Shown: positions 53,242 through 61,585 of the stretch, in pieces | Position numbering within the stretch: the first letter of the stretch is position 1 | Layout: every line of letters begins with the position of its first letter | NCBI RefSeq assembly: GCF_024213195.1 | Contig: NZ_JANAVF010000016.1 | Location: 1 to 64,000, forward strand | DNA from: Streptomyces sp. TBY4 | Lineage (GTDB): Bacteria > Actinomycetota > Actinomycetes > Streptomycetales > Streptomycetaceae | Reading direction: 5' to 3' | Length of the DNA stretch: 64,000 nucleotides | Notes under the pieces: generated by a model | What the model saw: the letters and a program-made list of their open reading frames with translations, nothing else | The model's database searches: none | What the model was told of the DNA's origin: nothing | Made by a program: the position numbers and the translations under genes

Positions 53242-54072
53242 ATGCTCATCCATCCCGACTGCGACGATCCCGACCGGCTCCTGCTGGCCGCGCAGTGCAT
53301 GGTGGCCCTGTTCGCGGTGGACGACTACTACTGCGACGACGAGCGCACCGGATCGGATTCCGCGCTGGTGGGAAACCGTTTCACCCTCGCCCAGAGCGCC
53401 CTGGACCCCGCCCACCTGGTGGGCGGCTGGGGATACCAGGAGCAACTCGAGCTGGCACTCACCTCGGATCCCGTCCTGGTGGCGCTGCGCTCCTACATCG
53501 GCAACGTCGCGAGCATCGCCACCCCCGCCCAAGTGGGCAGGGTCCGCCACGAGACCGTGGCCATGTTCGTGGCCATGAACGGCGAAGCCGGCTGGCGGAC
53601 CACGAAGACGACCCCCGCAGTGTGGGAGTACTTGGCTGCACGGCAGGTCAACAGCTTCCTGCCGTGCATGACGCTCATCGACGTGATCGGCGGATACGAG
53701 CTGCCCGCCACGCTCTACAGCCACCCGCCGGTACGCCGGGCGACCATGCTCGCGGCCAGCACGAGCATCATCCTCAACGACCTGTACTCGATGGCCAAGG
53801 AGTCCGAACCCGGTATCGGCGATGGCGGACTACCCGACGTCATCGCCGCCGAACAGGGCTGCACCACCCATGAAGCGGTCCGCCTGAGCGCCGCTTACCA
53901 CGACGAACTCGTCCGCGAATTCGAAACCGCACACCGCGAACTCACCGCCACGATCCCCTCACCACAACTCTGGCGCTACCTCACCGGACTCCACTCATGG
54001 CTCGGCGGAAACCACGAATGGCACGCCACCACTGGCCGCTACGCCACGGGAACCTGCGACCGCAGTCTGTGA
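53242..54072 (+). CDS. Class I terpene synthase, apparently short at the N-terminus
   Basis: 276 aa from the ATG. The Asp-rich motif DDYYCDDE is at 27-34 and the NSE motif at 179-187 (NDLYSMAKE); the Trp and RY of the end (LHSWLGGNHEWHATTGRY) are present. The DDYYxDDE form is typical of the 2-methylisoborneol synthase group. Only 26 residues precede the Asp-rich motif, while the family normally has 70 or more. The frame stays open upstream (LHPSKFKSPAAKW...) for ~70 codons without an ATG or GTG. Either a rare start is used or the N-terminus is lost. Confidence 0.8.
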   Translation: MLIHPDCDDPDRLLLAAQCMVALFAVDDYYCDDERTGSDSALVGNRFTLAQSALDPAHLVGGWGYQEQLELALTSDPVLVALRSYIGNVASIATPAQVGRVRHETVAMFVAMNGEAGWRTTKTTPAVWEYLAARQVNSFLPCMTLIDVIGGYELPATLYSHPPVRRATMLAASTSIILNDLYSMAKESEPGIGDGGLPDVIAAEQGCTTHEAVRLSAAYHDELVREFETAHRELTATIPSPQLWRYLTGLHSWLGGNHEWHATTGRYATGTCDRSL

Positions 54073-54642
54073 GGTCGGACGCACCCTCGGAGAAGCGTTG
54101 CGCGCCGCGGGTGTGCTGGAGCAGATCGCCGCCTGGGTGGGCGAGGAGACCACCGGCCCGCTGTGTGACAGCGGTATGTCCGCCGAAGCGGTGGCCAACG
54201 CGCTCGGAACCGCCCACTCCAAGGCCCTGCTCCTGCTCCTCACCGCGCGAGGACAGGTAATGGCACGCACCACAGCGTCCGCACGCGACTGGACGTCCGC
54301 GTCCCGGGACGCGACCGCGGTCGTCCTGATCAAGTTTCGATGTGGGCGACCGCGACACGGTGCGCTGTGCGGTGACGAAGTACAGGACGCGGACGTTTTT
54401 CCGCCAGTGACGGTTAGCATGCGCTTCGGCCTGCCGGGCTGATGCCGCCGCCGCGCTGCCACGCCTGCACGGGCGCCGCGCCCGCGCGGACGGTTCGTGC
54501 AGTTCAGCCCCGGCGGTGCACGAGCGGAGTGTTCGCGCCATCGTCGGGTTCCAGCCGTTCCCACGGGAGTGCCCGCCCCATGGTGATCTCCGATGGAACG
54601 CTCTGACCAGGAAGGCAGCGTGCCGTCCTGTGAGGAGAGACC
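54073..54642. other. Region with an unidentified coding-like fragment
   Basis: On the plus strand 54060-54320 reads RTLGEALRAAGVLEQIAAWV, then SGMSAEAVANALGTAHSKAL, helical and protein-like, but without a ribosome site or start other than a TTG. It looks like a worn gene fragment. The rest is the leader of the small protein gene. Confidence 0.35.
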
Positions 54643-55038
54643 ATGTCCGACGCCACGCCCAGCCCCGAGAGCACCGACCTCGGCACGATCCCCGGATCCG
54701 GCGACGGCCCCGCAGCGCCCGCTCTGGGATCGATCCCGGTCACCGAGATCCACCCCGAAGCCGACAGCGGCTTGACCGTGGTGGCCCCGGCCGATGTGAA
54801 GACGGAAGACGTGGGCCTCTTCAGCGTCCGCTATAAGGGACTGGTGCCCACGCTCGTCCTCACGGGCGGCACGATCGCCCCTTCCCTGATCACTGTCGTG
54901 GATGGATCCGGGAACGTCCTGGCCGAGTACGAGGCACGCCCTGCCCCGAAGCGGATCACGAGCCGGATGCTTCCCGACGACCAGAACGACCTCGTCTGCG
55001 CCACCCCCGACTGCAAGCCCATCAGCCTGGCCAAGTAG
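54643..55038 (+). CDS. Small protein of unknown function (131 aa)
   Basis: ATG with GAGGAGAG upstream. The N-terminal ~45 residues are Pro/Ser/Asp-rich and disordered; the rest is beta-rich (SGLTVVAPADVKTEDVGLFS, TLVLTGGTIAPSLITVVDGSG). The end has two Cys five apart (CATPDCKP). No signal peptide or membrane segment is seen. The family is unknown to me. Confidence 0.65.
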   Translation: MSDATPSPESTDLGTIPGSGDGPAAPALGSIPVTEIHPEADSGLTVVAPADVKTEDVGLFSVRYKGLVPTLVLTGGTIAPSLITVVDGSGNVLAEYEARPAPKRITSRMLPDDQNDLVCATPDCKPISLAK

Positions 55039-55273
55039 GCGGCGAGCACCTTGCCGCTGCCGGCCCCGGGCACCCCTTCGAGGGAGTCCGGTTCGCCGCG
55101 ACCTGGGGAAGCCGTGACGTTCCGCCCCCAACTGGGGGCGCAGGTGAGCGCCGACCGAGCCGTGAACCGGGCGGCGTCACCCGCTCCGCTCGCCGGGCGC
55201 GGCGGAACGTACCAGCAGATCCCCGGTCAGCCAAACCGGGGAATCGCCGGATCAGGCTCCGGACACAGGCCCA

Positions 55274-55450
55274 TCACGCCACGGCGTACTCTCCGAAAGT
55301 AGTCGCCTCGCGCTCCAGGTCCCGCTCGGACCGAAGCGTCAACTCCAGGGCACCGGTGTCGTGATGACCGAGCCCTGTCACGTCACGGGCGAAGCCGGGC
55401 ACAAGGTCGAGCTGGCGCCCAACTGCGATCAGGCCGTAAGGCAGGGCCAG
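55274..55450 (-). pseudogene. DUF5655-like C-terminal fragment
   Basis: The frame reads VGRQLDLVPGFARDVTGLGH, then HDTGALELTLRSERDLEREA, the closing part of DUF5655 proteins (Gly-His-His and a strand of Glu/Leu). The sequence before it does not match and no start is seen, so it is a remnant. Confidence 0.4.
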
Positions 55451-55620
55451 GTTCCCCCGAGATGTTGCGGTAGCGAACCAGGTGCCTGAACGTGTCCCGG
55501 CGGTCGAGCAGACACGCGGAATGAGTTTGGGCCTTCTCCTGATCGTCACCGTACGTGTTCAGGAGAGGAGTTCGAGGGCTCTGTCGGAACCAGGGTCACG
55601 CCGAGTCCAGCACCCACGAC

Positions 55621-55667
55621 AAAGCCGCCTACCATGCGAGGTTCGTCCTCGCGCGGAAGGCGGCTTT
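55621..55667. terminator. Bipartite hairpin with T-run
   Basis: A 10-bp outer stem (AAAGCCGCCT with its complement at 55658-55667) encloses a 5-bp inner stem (CGAGG/CCTCG). TTTT overlaps the right end. It would stop transcription in either direction. Confidence 0.55.
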
Positions 55668-55766
55668 TGGCGCTGATGCATCATCAGAAAACGCATCGGG
55701 TGTGCGTCAAAACGTGCGTCACGAGCTTCGAATCTGCGTCAAGATATCGCCCGTAACGCCCACAGC

Positions 55767-55948
55767 GCACATAACGCACACTGCCCTAACCTGCAGGTCA
55801 GAGGCCCTTCCCGATGGATTCAAGGATCGCCACGCACTCGACATGATGGGTCATCGGAATAAGATCTAACAAAAACAGGTCAAAGGAAAGCGCAGGTCAG
55901 CGGCCCGTGATGCGCAAATTGGACAGGCCGTCCGTGTGCGTTACGTGC
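55767..55948. repeat. Inverted and direct repeats around an AT-rich block
   Basis: GCACATAACGCACAC (55767-55781) is repeated inverted at 55934-55948 with one mismatch. GCAGGTCAGAGGCCC (55793-55807) is repeated directly at 55892-55906 with one mismatch. Shared GCAGGTCAGCGG also occurs in the second corA-tail repeat (35087-35098). It may be an old integration junction. Confidence 0.5.
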
Positions 55949-56357
55949 AGAGTGGGCGCTATGTGCAGCATGCTGACGCTCTTTGCCCACCTCTGGTCAC
56001 GGCAAACGGGGCCCTAAGCTACCCAGGAAGCTGGTCAGGCACGAAGGCGGCACCGCCGGCTCCACGCGGGTGTCCGGAGAGAACCATGCCGGTCTGGCTG
56101 ACGGTCCTACGCCCGCGCCAGAACTCTCGGCGAGACGCTCGCTCCGTCTCTCTGCGTGTGCTGCCGCGCCCCTCCAGCAAGGTTGGGATCTTGGTCGGCG
56201 GTACTTCCGGGAGGCGAAGCGCCCTGGCCCGGCCCGGTCAGGTGCCTGGAACGGCGTGGCAAGCGTGCCACGCGCCCTGCTCCGGCGCGGCGCCTGGGAG
56301 CGCATGCATCGCGGGTATGCGCACCGCAGGGCCACGGTTTCAGGCATGCTGGTGAGC

Positions 56358-56684
56358 ATGAGCAGCAGGTACGCACAGCTTCGGCCGTACACCCTGCCGA
56401 GCTCGCTCGGGGAGCTGATCGGGCCGGTGGACGGCCTTGTGCTCCTGCCCCGGCACCTGGACTGGGGCCCGCACTACGAGTACGACCTGGCCGACGAAGC
56501 CGACGTACTGCTGATGTATGAGCGGGTCATCCGCGAGGCGCAGACGCCCGACGACCTGCACGCCCACCTCAATGCCGACGTGCTGCGGAGCCACTGGCGC
56601 GCCCTGTTCCTGCCCCGCCCGGCGAGAGCCGCGTGGGAGGCTGGCTTCCCCGAGCTCGCCAGCGCGTCGGCGGCGGCCCCGTAG
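56358..56684 (+). CDS. Small partner protein of an AbiEii-like gene
   Basis: 108 aa, ATG at 56358. The pattern LRPYTLPSSLGELIGPVDGL, then VLLPRHLDWGPHYEYDLADE and LLMYERVIREAQTPDDL recurs in Streptomyces just before AbiEii-type nucleotidyltransferases. Its stop overlaps the (broken) transferase GTG. It may be an antitoxin-like partner, by context only. Confidence 0.6.
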   Translation: MSSRYAQLRPYTLPSSLGELIGPVDGLVLLPRHLDWGPHYEYDLADEADVLLMYERVIREAQTPDDLHAHLNADVLRSHWRALFLPRPARAAWEAGFPELASASAAAP

Positions 56685-57095
56685 TGGAAGATCTGCACCG
56701 TCGGCTGATCCACATTGGTCTGGAAGCGCTCGCCGAGGACTTCGGCTACCGACTCGCGGGCGGACACGCCGTCCAGGCCCATCAGTGACGACGTCGACCT
56801 GTTCACCCCGATCGTACGCGCCGAAGGTGAGCTGCCGCAGGCAATCGCACGGCTCGCCGAGGCCTACCGGACCGCCGGGTACCTGGTCCAAGTGACCCAG
56901 CAGGCACAGGTCTATGCCCGCCTACGTGTCACGGATCCCGACTCCGGCGCGCAGTCCACGGTGGAACTGGTCGGCGACCTGCTCCACCGGTCGAATCGGA
57001 CCTCGGCCCGGTCCTCCACTTCGACGACCTGGCCGCGGCCAAGAGCGGGGCTCTGTTCGGCCGCACCGAAGCCCGGGATGCCATCGACGTCAACA
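56684..57095 (+). pseudogene. AbiEii-type nucleotidyltransferase, frameshifted and truncated
   Basis: Three frames are needed. The first (56684-56787) reads VEDLHRRLIHIGLEALAEDF then LAGGHAVQAHQ and stops. The second (from ~56778) reads SDDVDLFTPIV with the catalytic Asp pair and YRTAGYLVQVTQQAQVYARL to ~57000. The third reads LGPVLHFDDLAAAKSGALFG then RTEARDAIDVN. The sequence then meets the opposite gene near 57095. This is the toxin family of type IV systems; here it is dead. Confidence 0.7.
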
Positions 57096-58051
57096 CGCTT
57101 CTGAAGGCACCGCTTCCGGTCGGCCCACTTGTCCTGGCGGCCCGATTGGCTGTACGGGTGCTCGATCATCAGAATCTGCGCCCGCTCCGGATCCTCGGAC
57201 AGCGGAAATTTCCGCTTGATGGTCACCGTGTACCTGAAGTCGCCTACGACCAAGTCCAGCCCGCCCTCACGCTGGGAGGGACGAGAGGGGATGTATGTGC
57301 CGTCGTACCCATGGGCCCGGCTGTGGTAGTTCTCGTCCATCGGGTGCTCGCGTACCGCATAGCCGCGTTTCACCGCTTCCGCGCACAGGCCCTGGAGCAG
57401 GCGCAGGGCCCTGCTCCGAAGCGTCGCGGACACGGCGAGCCGGCGCCGGTCTTCCTTGAGGGCAGCCACCACCGGGTGAAGAGAGCACAGTCGGGCGGGC
57501 ACAGGGACGAGCGGCGCACTCTCCGGCCTCGCGCTCTTCGCGTTGCGATGCGGCCCGTCTTCGAGGGAGATCTGAAGGTCGCGGTTCCACAAGCGGAGCC
57601 TCTCGATGCGCTTCCCCGGCGGCGTGAGGTTGTACCGCTTCGCGTAGTCGACGGCCCGCCGGTATTCGGCTTCCGCCGCCTCGTCGGGCTCCGGGATGAC
57701 CACCCGCCCTTCAGCCACGAGCCGTTCGATCAGCTCCGCCGCCCTGGCCCGCCGGCCCCTGGCGGCCAGAGCCCGTTCCGAGTACGGCACAGGCATCTTC
57801 CTGGCGCCTTCCTGGGGCGCGGCGGCATACCGCGGATCCTCAGGATGGTGGCCGTGCTCCAGATAGAACTCCCCGGCCTCGGTGACCTCGGCCCGCACCG
57901 CCCCACTACGGCGAATGACAGCCAGCACCCCTCGGTCTCGCAGGGCATACGCGGAGAGCCGCTCAGTCGACGCCAAGCCCAACTCCTCGCCGGCACCCAG
58001 CCGCCGCAAGAGCGCTCGCTGACGGTCGTTCAACCGTGACCACCGCTGCAC
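57095..58051 (-). CDS. Conserved protein with truncated C-terminus
   Basis: About 318 residues are genuine: a winged-helix-like start (WSRLNDRQRALLRRLGAGEE, VLAVIRRSGAVRAEVTEAGEFYL), a charged middle (EAEYRRAVDYAKRYNLTPPG) and a beta-rich DLVVGDFRYTVTIKRKFPLS followed by HPYSQSGRQDKWADRKRCL. After that the frame runs on over antisense AbiEii sequence to 56912, so the normal end has been cut off by the junction. The function is unknown. GTG start at 58051. Possibly still expressed as a hybrid. Confidence 0.6.
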
Positions 58052-58512
58052 ACGCCCACCTCACGCTCTAAACCGGCAAATACCTCCCCTTTACCGAACA
58101 TCGACCGACACCGGGCCGAGAACTGGTGAAATGATCCCTCCCCGATCGGCATCGGCTAGTTTCCCGGCGGCTGAAGGAAGCGGCGGGGCGGTTCGGGGGC
58201 GATCAGGCCTGGACGTACCCGTCGACCCACCGTTGGGCACGGGCATCTGCGGACACGAGGTCCTCGCCCGGCCGATCACCGCAGACCAGATGCTGCTGCC
58301 CTTCGGCACGACGGCATCGATTGATAATGATGGTCGTAGTACGAGTCCGGCCCGGTCCCCCGCAGGGGAGTGCGCCGGACCTCGTGATCAGCCGTGTGGG
58401 CTCGCCAGGTCTAGGCGGCGCGGGCCGTACCCCCGGCGCGGCGCAGCCGGTGGACCCCTCGACTCCCTCACTGTTGGCCGCGGCGCGACGAAGGACGGCT
58501 TGCAGAAGCTGA
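58052..58512. other. Intergenic region between truncated gene and TrmB remnant
   Basis: About 460 bp, no gene. An imperfect hairpin at 58344-58385 (GTCCGGC ... GCCGGAC) could end transcription from the right. Confidence 0.4.
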
Positions 58513-58948
58513 TCAGCTCGTGGGGGTGGCCTGCTCCTGGAAGGTCGCGAACCATTCGGCGATCGTCTTGGGGTCGCGCAGCACTTCGATGTCGTCGAGC
58601 GGGTCAGTGTGGGTCCGCCCGGCGGTCCAGACCGGGGTCAGCGCCGCGGCGAGGGCGGCCGAGGCCTGGTCCAGCCGCTCCAGCGACTCCCTTTGGAGGG
58701 TCATCAGCCGGGTGAGGGCCAGCTCGGGTGCCACGGCGGAGAAGGATGCCGCCAACCCGTCCGGAGCGCGGGATGGCCAGGCGCCTGCGCACCAGCGCGT
58801 CGTACACCCGCTGCCGGGGGACGTCCGCGCGCGTGACCTCCGCCGCGGTGGACGACTCCCGCCTCACCAAGGTGAGGTAGACCCGCGCCCCCTGGCGGGA
58901 AAAGCCAAGCCCCACAAGATCGTTGACTGCAACGTCGTCCAACCGCAT
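58513..58948 (-). pseudogene. TrmB-family regulator, frameshifted and truncated
   Basis: The first frame from ATG 58948 gives the winged helix (NDLVGLGFSRQGARVYLTLV, STAAEVTRADVPRQRVYDAL). Near 58770 the reading must shift to give RAPDGLAASFSAVAPELALT, RLMTLQRESLERLDQASAAL and IEVLRDPKTIAEWFATFQE. The effector domain after that is absent. It is a dead regulator. Confidence 0.65.
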
Positions 58949-59182
58949 GGCAGCACACGCTATACCCGGAGATCACTCGCCGAAACCGATCCTTTGTGCT
59001 CGGCGGGTATTCCCTTGGGCCTGCTCCTCACTACTATCGTCGATGACCACCGCTCATCGGCTCGCGTGTCATGATCATGCCATTCCATGCAGCCGTTGAG
59101 TCGGCACACCCCTAGCGGGCGCCTACAGCCGACTCCCCGCCGACGGGTACACCACCCGACCCGATAGGCGGGCCATCCGAGG
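58949..59182. other. Short intergenic region upstream of trmB remnant
   Basis: About 230 bp, no gene seen; lies between the TrmB start and the SDR stop. Confidence 0.4.
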
Positions 59183-60100
59183 TTAAAGCGGGGCGCCGAG
59201 GGGGCCGAGGGAGGGTTCAAGTGCAGCGGCCCAGTGGGCAGCGAAGTCCGGCTGGGAGCCGTCGGTGTCGGTGAAGCGGTACTCCTTAGACAGATCCCAG
59301 GTCGCCAAGGCGCGGCCGGTTTTGGCCATGATCGCGGAGTCTGCTGCGAGGGCGACGACCGCGCGGCCGAGGTAGGCCGGAGTCTCTGAGTGGCCGAAAT
59401 CCGGATCCTTCTCCACAGCGTCGCGCCAGGTGGATTCCGTGACCTCTAAATGCTCCAACAAGGCCTCCGTGCGCAGGAAACCGGGGGTGAGGGCCACGGC
59501 CGCGACATCGAACTCCTCGAGCTCAGCGGCTTGGGCGACTGCCAGTCGGATCACCGCCGACTTGGCCAGGTCGTAGAAGAACGAGCCTCGATAGCGAGCA
59601 GTGTTGCCGTCGGTGACCTCGATGACCAGGCCGCCGCGTCGGGCGACCATCAGCGGGAGCGCGTACCGACTGGTGATCACGTGGGTCTCGACTGCTCGGC
59701 GGAGCAGACGTAGGCCCGTGTCGAGGTCCTGCTCCCACAGGGGGTGTGCCCAGTCCGTCAGAGGGTCGCCTCCCCATACGGAGTTGACCAGGATGTCGAG
59801 ACGGCCGCCTTGTTCGGCCGCGATGCGGTCGATAAGAGCGCGGACTTCCGGTGGGCTGCTGTGGTCCGTGCGCACAGGGACGCCGAGTCCGCCGACGGCG
59901 GTGATCTGGGCGGCGGTCTCTTCGATCGTCTCCGGGCGGTCCAGGTCCGAGCGTCCGGCGCTGCTGCTACGGCCGGTGACGTACACCGTCGCGCCGGCCG
60001 CGCCGAGTTCGACGGCAATGCCGCGTCCGCCGCCCCTGGTGCCGCCAGCGACCAGGGCGACTTTGCCGACCAGCGGCCGTGTTGGCGTGTTGCTGTTCAT
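59183..60100 (-). CDS. SDR-family oxidoreductase
   Basis: 305 aa from ATG 60100 with GGAGGAA. The nucleotide-binding motif is GKVALVAGGTRGGGRGIAVEL (TGxxxGxG variant with Gly-Gly), then the NSVWGGDPL region where NNAG is normal, and Y-x3-K as YDLAKSAVIRL with a preceding Thr/Ser. The end is longer than classical SDRs. It overlaps the TetR stop and is presumably controlled by it. The substrate is unknown. Confidence 0.88.
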   Translation of the reverse strand: MNSNTPTRPLVGKVALVAGGTRGGGRGIAVELGAAGATVYVTGRSSSAGRSDLDRPETIEETAAQITAVGGLGVPVRTDHSSPPEVRALIDRIAAEQGGRLDILVNSVWGGDPLTDWAHPLWEQDLDTGLRLLRRAVETHVITSRYALPLMVARRGGLVIEVTDGNTARYRGSFFYDLAKSAVIRLAVAQAAELEEFDVAAVALTPGFLRTEALLEHLEVTESTWRDAVEKDPDFGHSETPAYLGRAVVALAADSAIMAKTGRALATWDLSKEYRFTDTDGSQPDFAAHWAAALEPSLGPLGAPL

Positions 60101-60696
60101 GATTCCTCCGAGAGGTGGGGGACCAACACCTTGCCCAGATTGCTCTTCAGGCGTTGAGCAAGGGTGCCCTGTCGGTCGAGGGCCCAAGTCAGGCCCGCTC
60201 CCGCGGCGATCGCCTGGATGGATTCCGTAAGGGCGGCGATGTCCGTCCCCACCCGGAGCCCACCCGCCGCCAGAGCCTCGGCGAGCAGTGAACTGATGGC
60301 CCGACTCTGCGCCTGATGGATGGCCAGGGCATGCTGGCGAAACTCCGGATCCGTCAGATCGATACACAGGAATGCCAGGTGGTTGGCATAGGCCTCGGGC
60401 GTGGCCATCTGGGCCATCGGCTCGACGACCAGCACCTCCAGCGCCGCGAGCGGGGACCCGTACCGCTCTCTCCGCAGGCTGCCAGGCAGTTCCTCCGCCT
60501 CTTTCGCGGACTGCTCGGCGAGTGCCAGCAGCAAACCTCGCTTGGATCCGAACCGTTGCGCGAGGGTGCCGGGTACGAGTCCCACCTCGCGGGCCACGAG
60601 GGCCAGCGTCAACCCCATGGGCCCCACCCGGCCGATCACTTCAGCCGCCGCTCGCAGGATCACAGCGTCCTCGATGCCCCGGGGACGTCCAACCAT
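60097..60696 (-). CDS. TetR-family repressor
   Basis: 199 aa from ATG 60696. Residues 8-55 give the HTH (ILRAAAEVIGRVGPMGLTLALVAREVGLVPGTLAQRFGSKRGLL in pattern), followed by a helical ligand domain. The stop overlaps the SDR start (ATGA). An AT-rich upstream stretch (60711-60745) with TATACT as candidate -10 is the likely operator-promoter. Confidence 0.88.
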   Translation of the reverse strand: MVGRPRGIEDAVILRAAAEVIGRVGPMGLTLALVAREVGLVPGTLAQRFGSKRGLLLALAEQSAKEAEELPGSLRRERYGSPLAALEVLVVEPMAQMATPEAYANHLAFLCIDLTDPEFRQHALAIHQAQSRAISSLLAEALAAGGLRVGTDIAALTESIQAIAAGAGLTWALDRQGTLAQRLKSNLGKVLVPHLSEES

Positions 60697-60940
60697 GACC
60701 TCACCCTCTCCAGTTAGTATATGGTCATTCATTTATTAAAGCGGGCAGCCACCCGGACGGCAAACCGCGATTGGCTGGAACCGAACTAGCAGGCGGGAAG
60801 CATCCATGATCTTCAGGGCATCAAGCAAGCGATTCCGGCCTGGCGAAATAATGACGCTGAGAGGAACAAGGGCAGGTCAACCGTGGTTACGTGCTGGCGA
60901 TATCCCAGTTCGTTGCAGATGGAACCAGTGGGGGTGGCCT

Positions 60941-61453
60941 GTGCATTCGAATCTCGATACCAAGGTGGAACTGATCCGATGGCCGGTGGAGTCGGCCCGT
61001 AGGGAGCTCTGTCGGCAGCAAGGGCTCATGCGGTTACTGGTCGTGGAGGCCGGGGTGGAAGCCCCGATCTGTACCGACATCCGCGAGGACTGGGTGCGCA
61101 CACCACTGAGCAAGGACGACCTGCGTGCCCGGATGAACGGCCTGCGGGTCAGGGGGGGATCCGACTCCATCCCGAGTGTGGACCACAACGGCGTCCTGCG
61201 TTTCCGGCGGCGGTCCGCCGTCCTCTCCCCGACGGAGACGGACCTGGTGTCCAAGTTCGCAGAATCGTTCACTCAGCCCGTCGGGCGCGAGGCCCTGCTG
61301 GCCGTGCTGGCCCGCACCTCGCGGCCGAGCCGCAATGCCCTGGACCTCCACGTCATGCGAATCCGCCGACGCGTCCAGCCGATTGGCCTGCAGCTACGAA
61401 CCCTCTGGGGCCGCGGATACGTACTGGAACCTGCCGACGAGACCGGAACCTGA
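60941..61453 (+). CDS. Winged-helix (OmpR/PhoB-type) DNA-binding protein
   Basis: I choose the GTG at 60941 (GGGGTGG before), giving 170 aa; the frame is open from 60806. The N-terminal half (VELIRWPVESARRELCRQQG, LMRLLVVEAGVEAPICTD) is not a receiver domain. The C-terminal half is a Trans_reg_C wing (LSPTETDLVSKFAESFTQPVGREALL, DLHVMRIRRRVQPIGLQLRTLWGRGYVL). It lies just upstream of the oxidase gene and may control it. Confidence 0.8.
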   Translation: MHSNLDTKVELIRWPVESARRELCRQQGLMRLLVVEAGVEAPICTDIREDWVRTPLSKDDLRARMNGLRVRGGSDSIPSVDHNGVLRFRRRSAVLSPTETDLVSKFAESFTQPVGREALLAVLARTSRPSRNALDLHVMRIRRRVQPIGLQLRTLWGRGYVLEPADETGT

Positions 61454-61585
61454 GCTCGATCTTTCTCCGGACCGACAGGTTCCGACCACTGTGCGTCCAG
61501 CCGATTCACAATCGTCAGTCGGCACGAACTCAGGACGCGCTCGCGTCCTGCACTCACAAACCACGGATCCAGCAAGGGGAGAGCC

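Larger units (their letters stand above)
55039..56357. other. Gene-poor region with decayed fragments and repeats
   Basis: About 1.3 kb without an intact gene. It holds the DUF5655 fragment, a hairpin and an AT-richer block at 55680-55950 with direct and inverted repeats, all listed separately. Nothing is convincing between 55950 and 56357. Confidence 0.5.

Noticed and set aside
53181..53873. Alternative frame over the terpene synthase starting at ATG 53181
   Set aside because: Arg-rich shadow; all terpene synthase motifs are in the other frame.
55820..55868. Short frame ending DRHALDMMGHRNKI, like a tyrosine recombinase end (HxxGH)
   Set aside because: No catalytic Arg or Tyr box or upstream body; the match is too short and may be chance.
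58131..58715. Plus-strand frame over the TrmB remnant
   Set aside because: Antisense to recognisable TrmB sequence and without a ribosome site.
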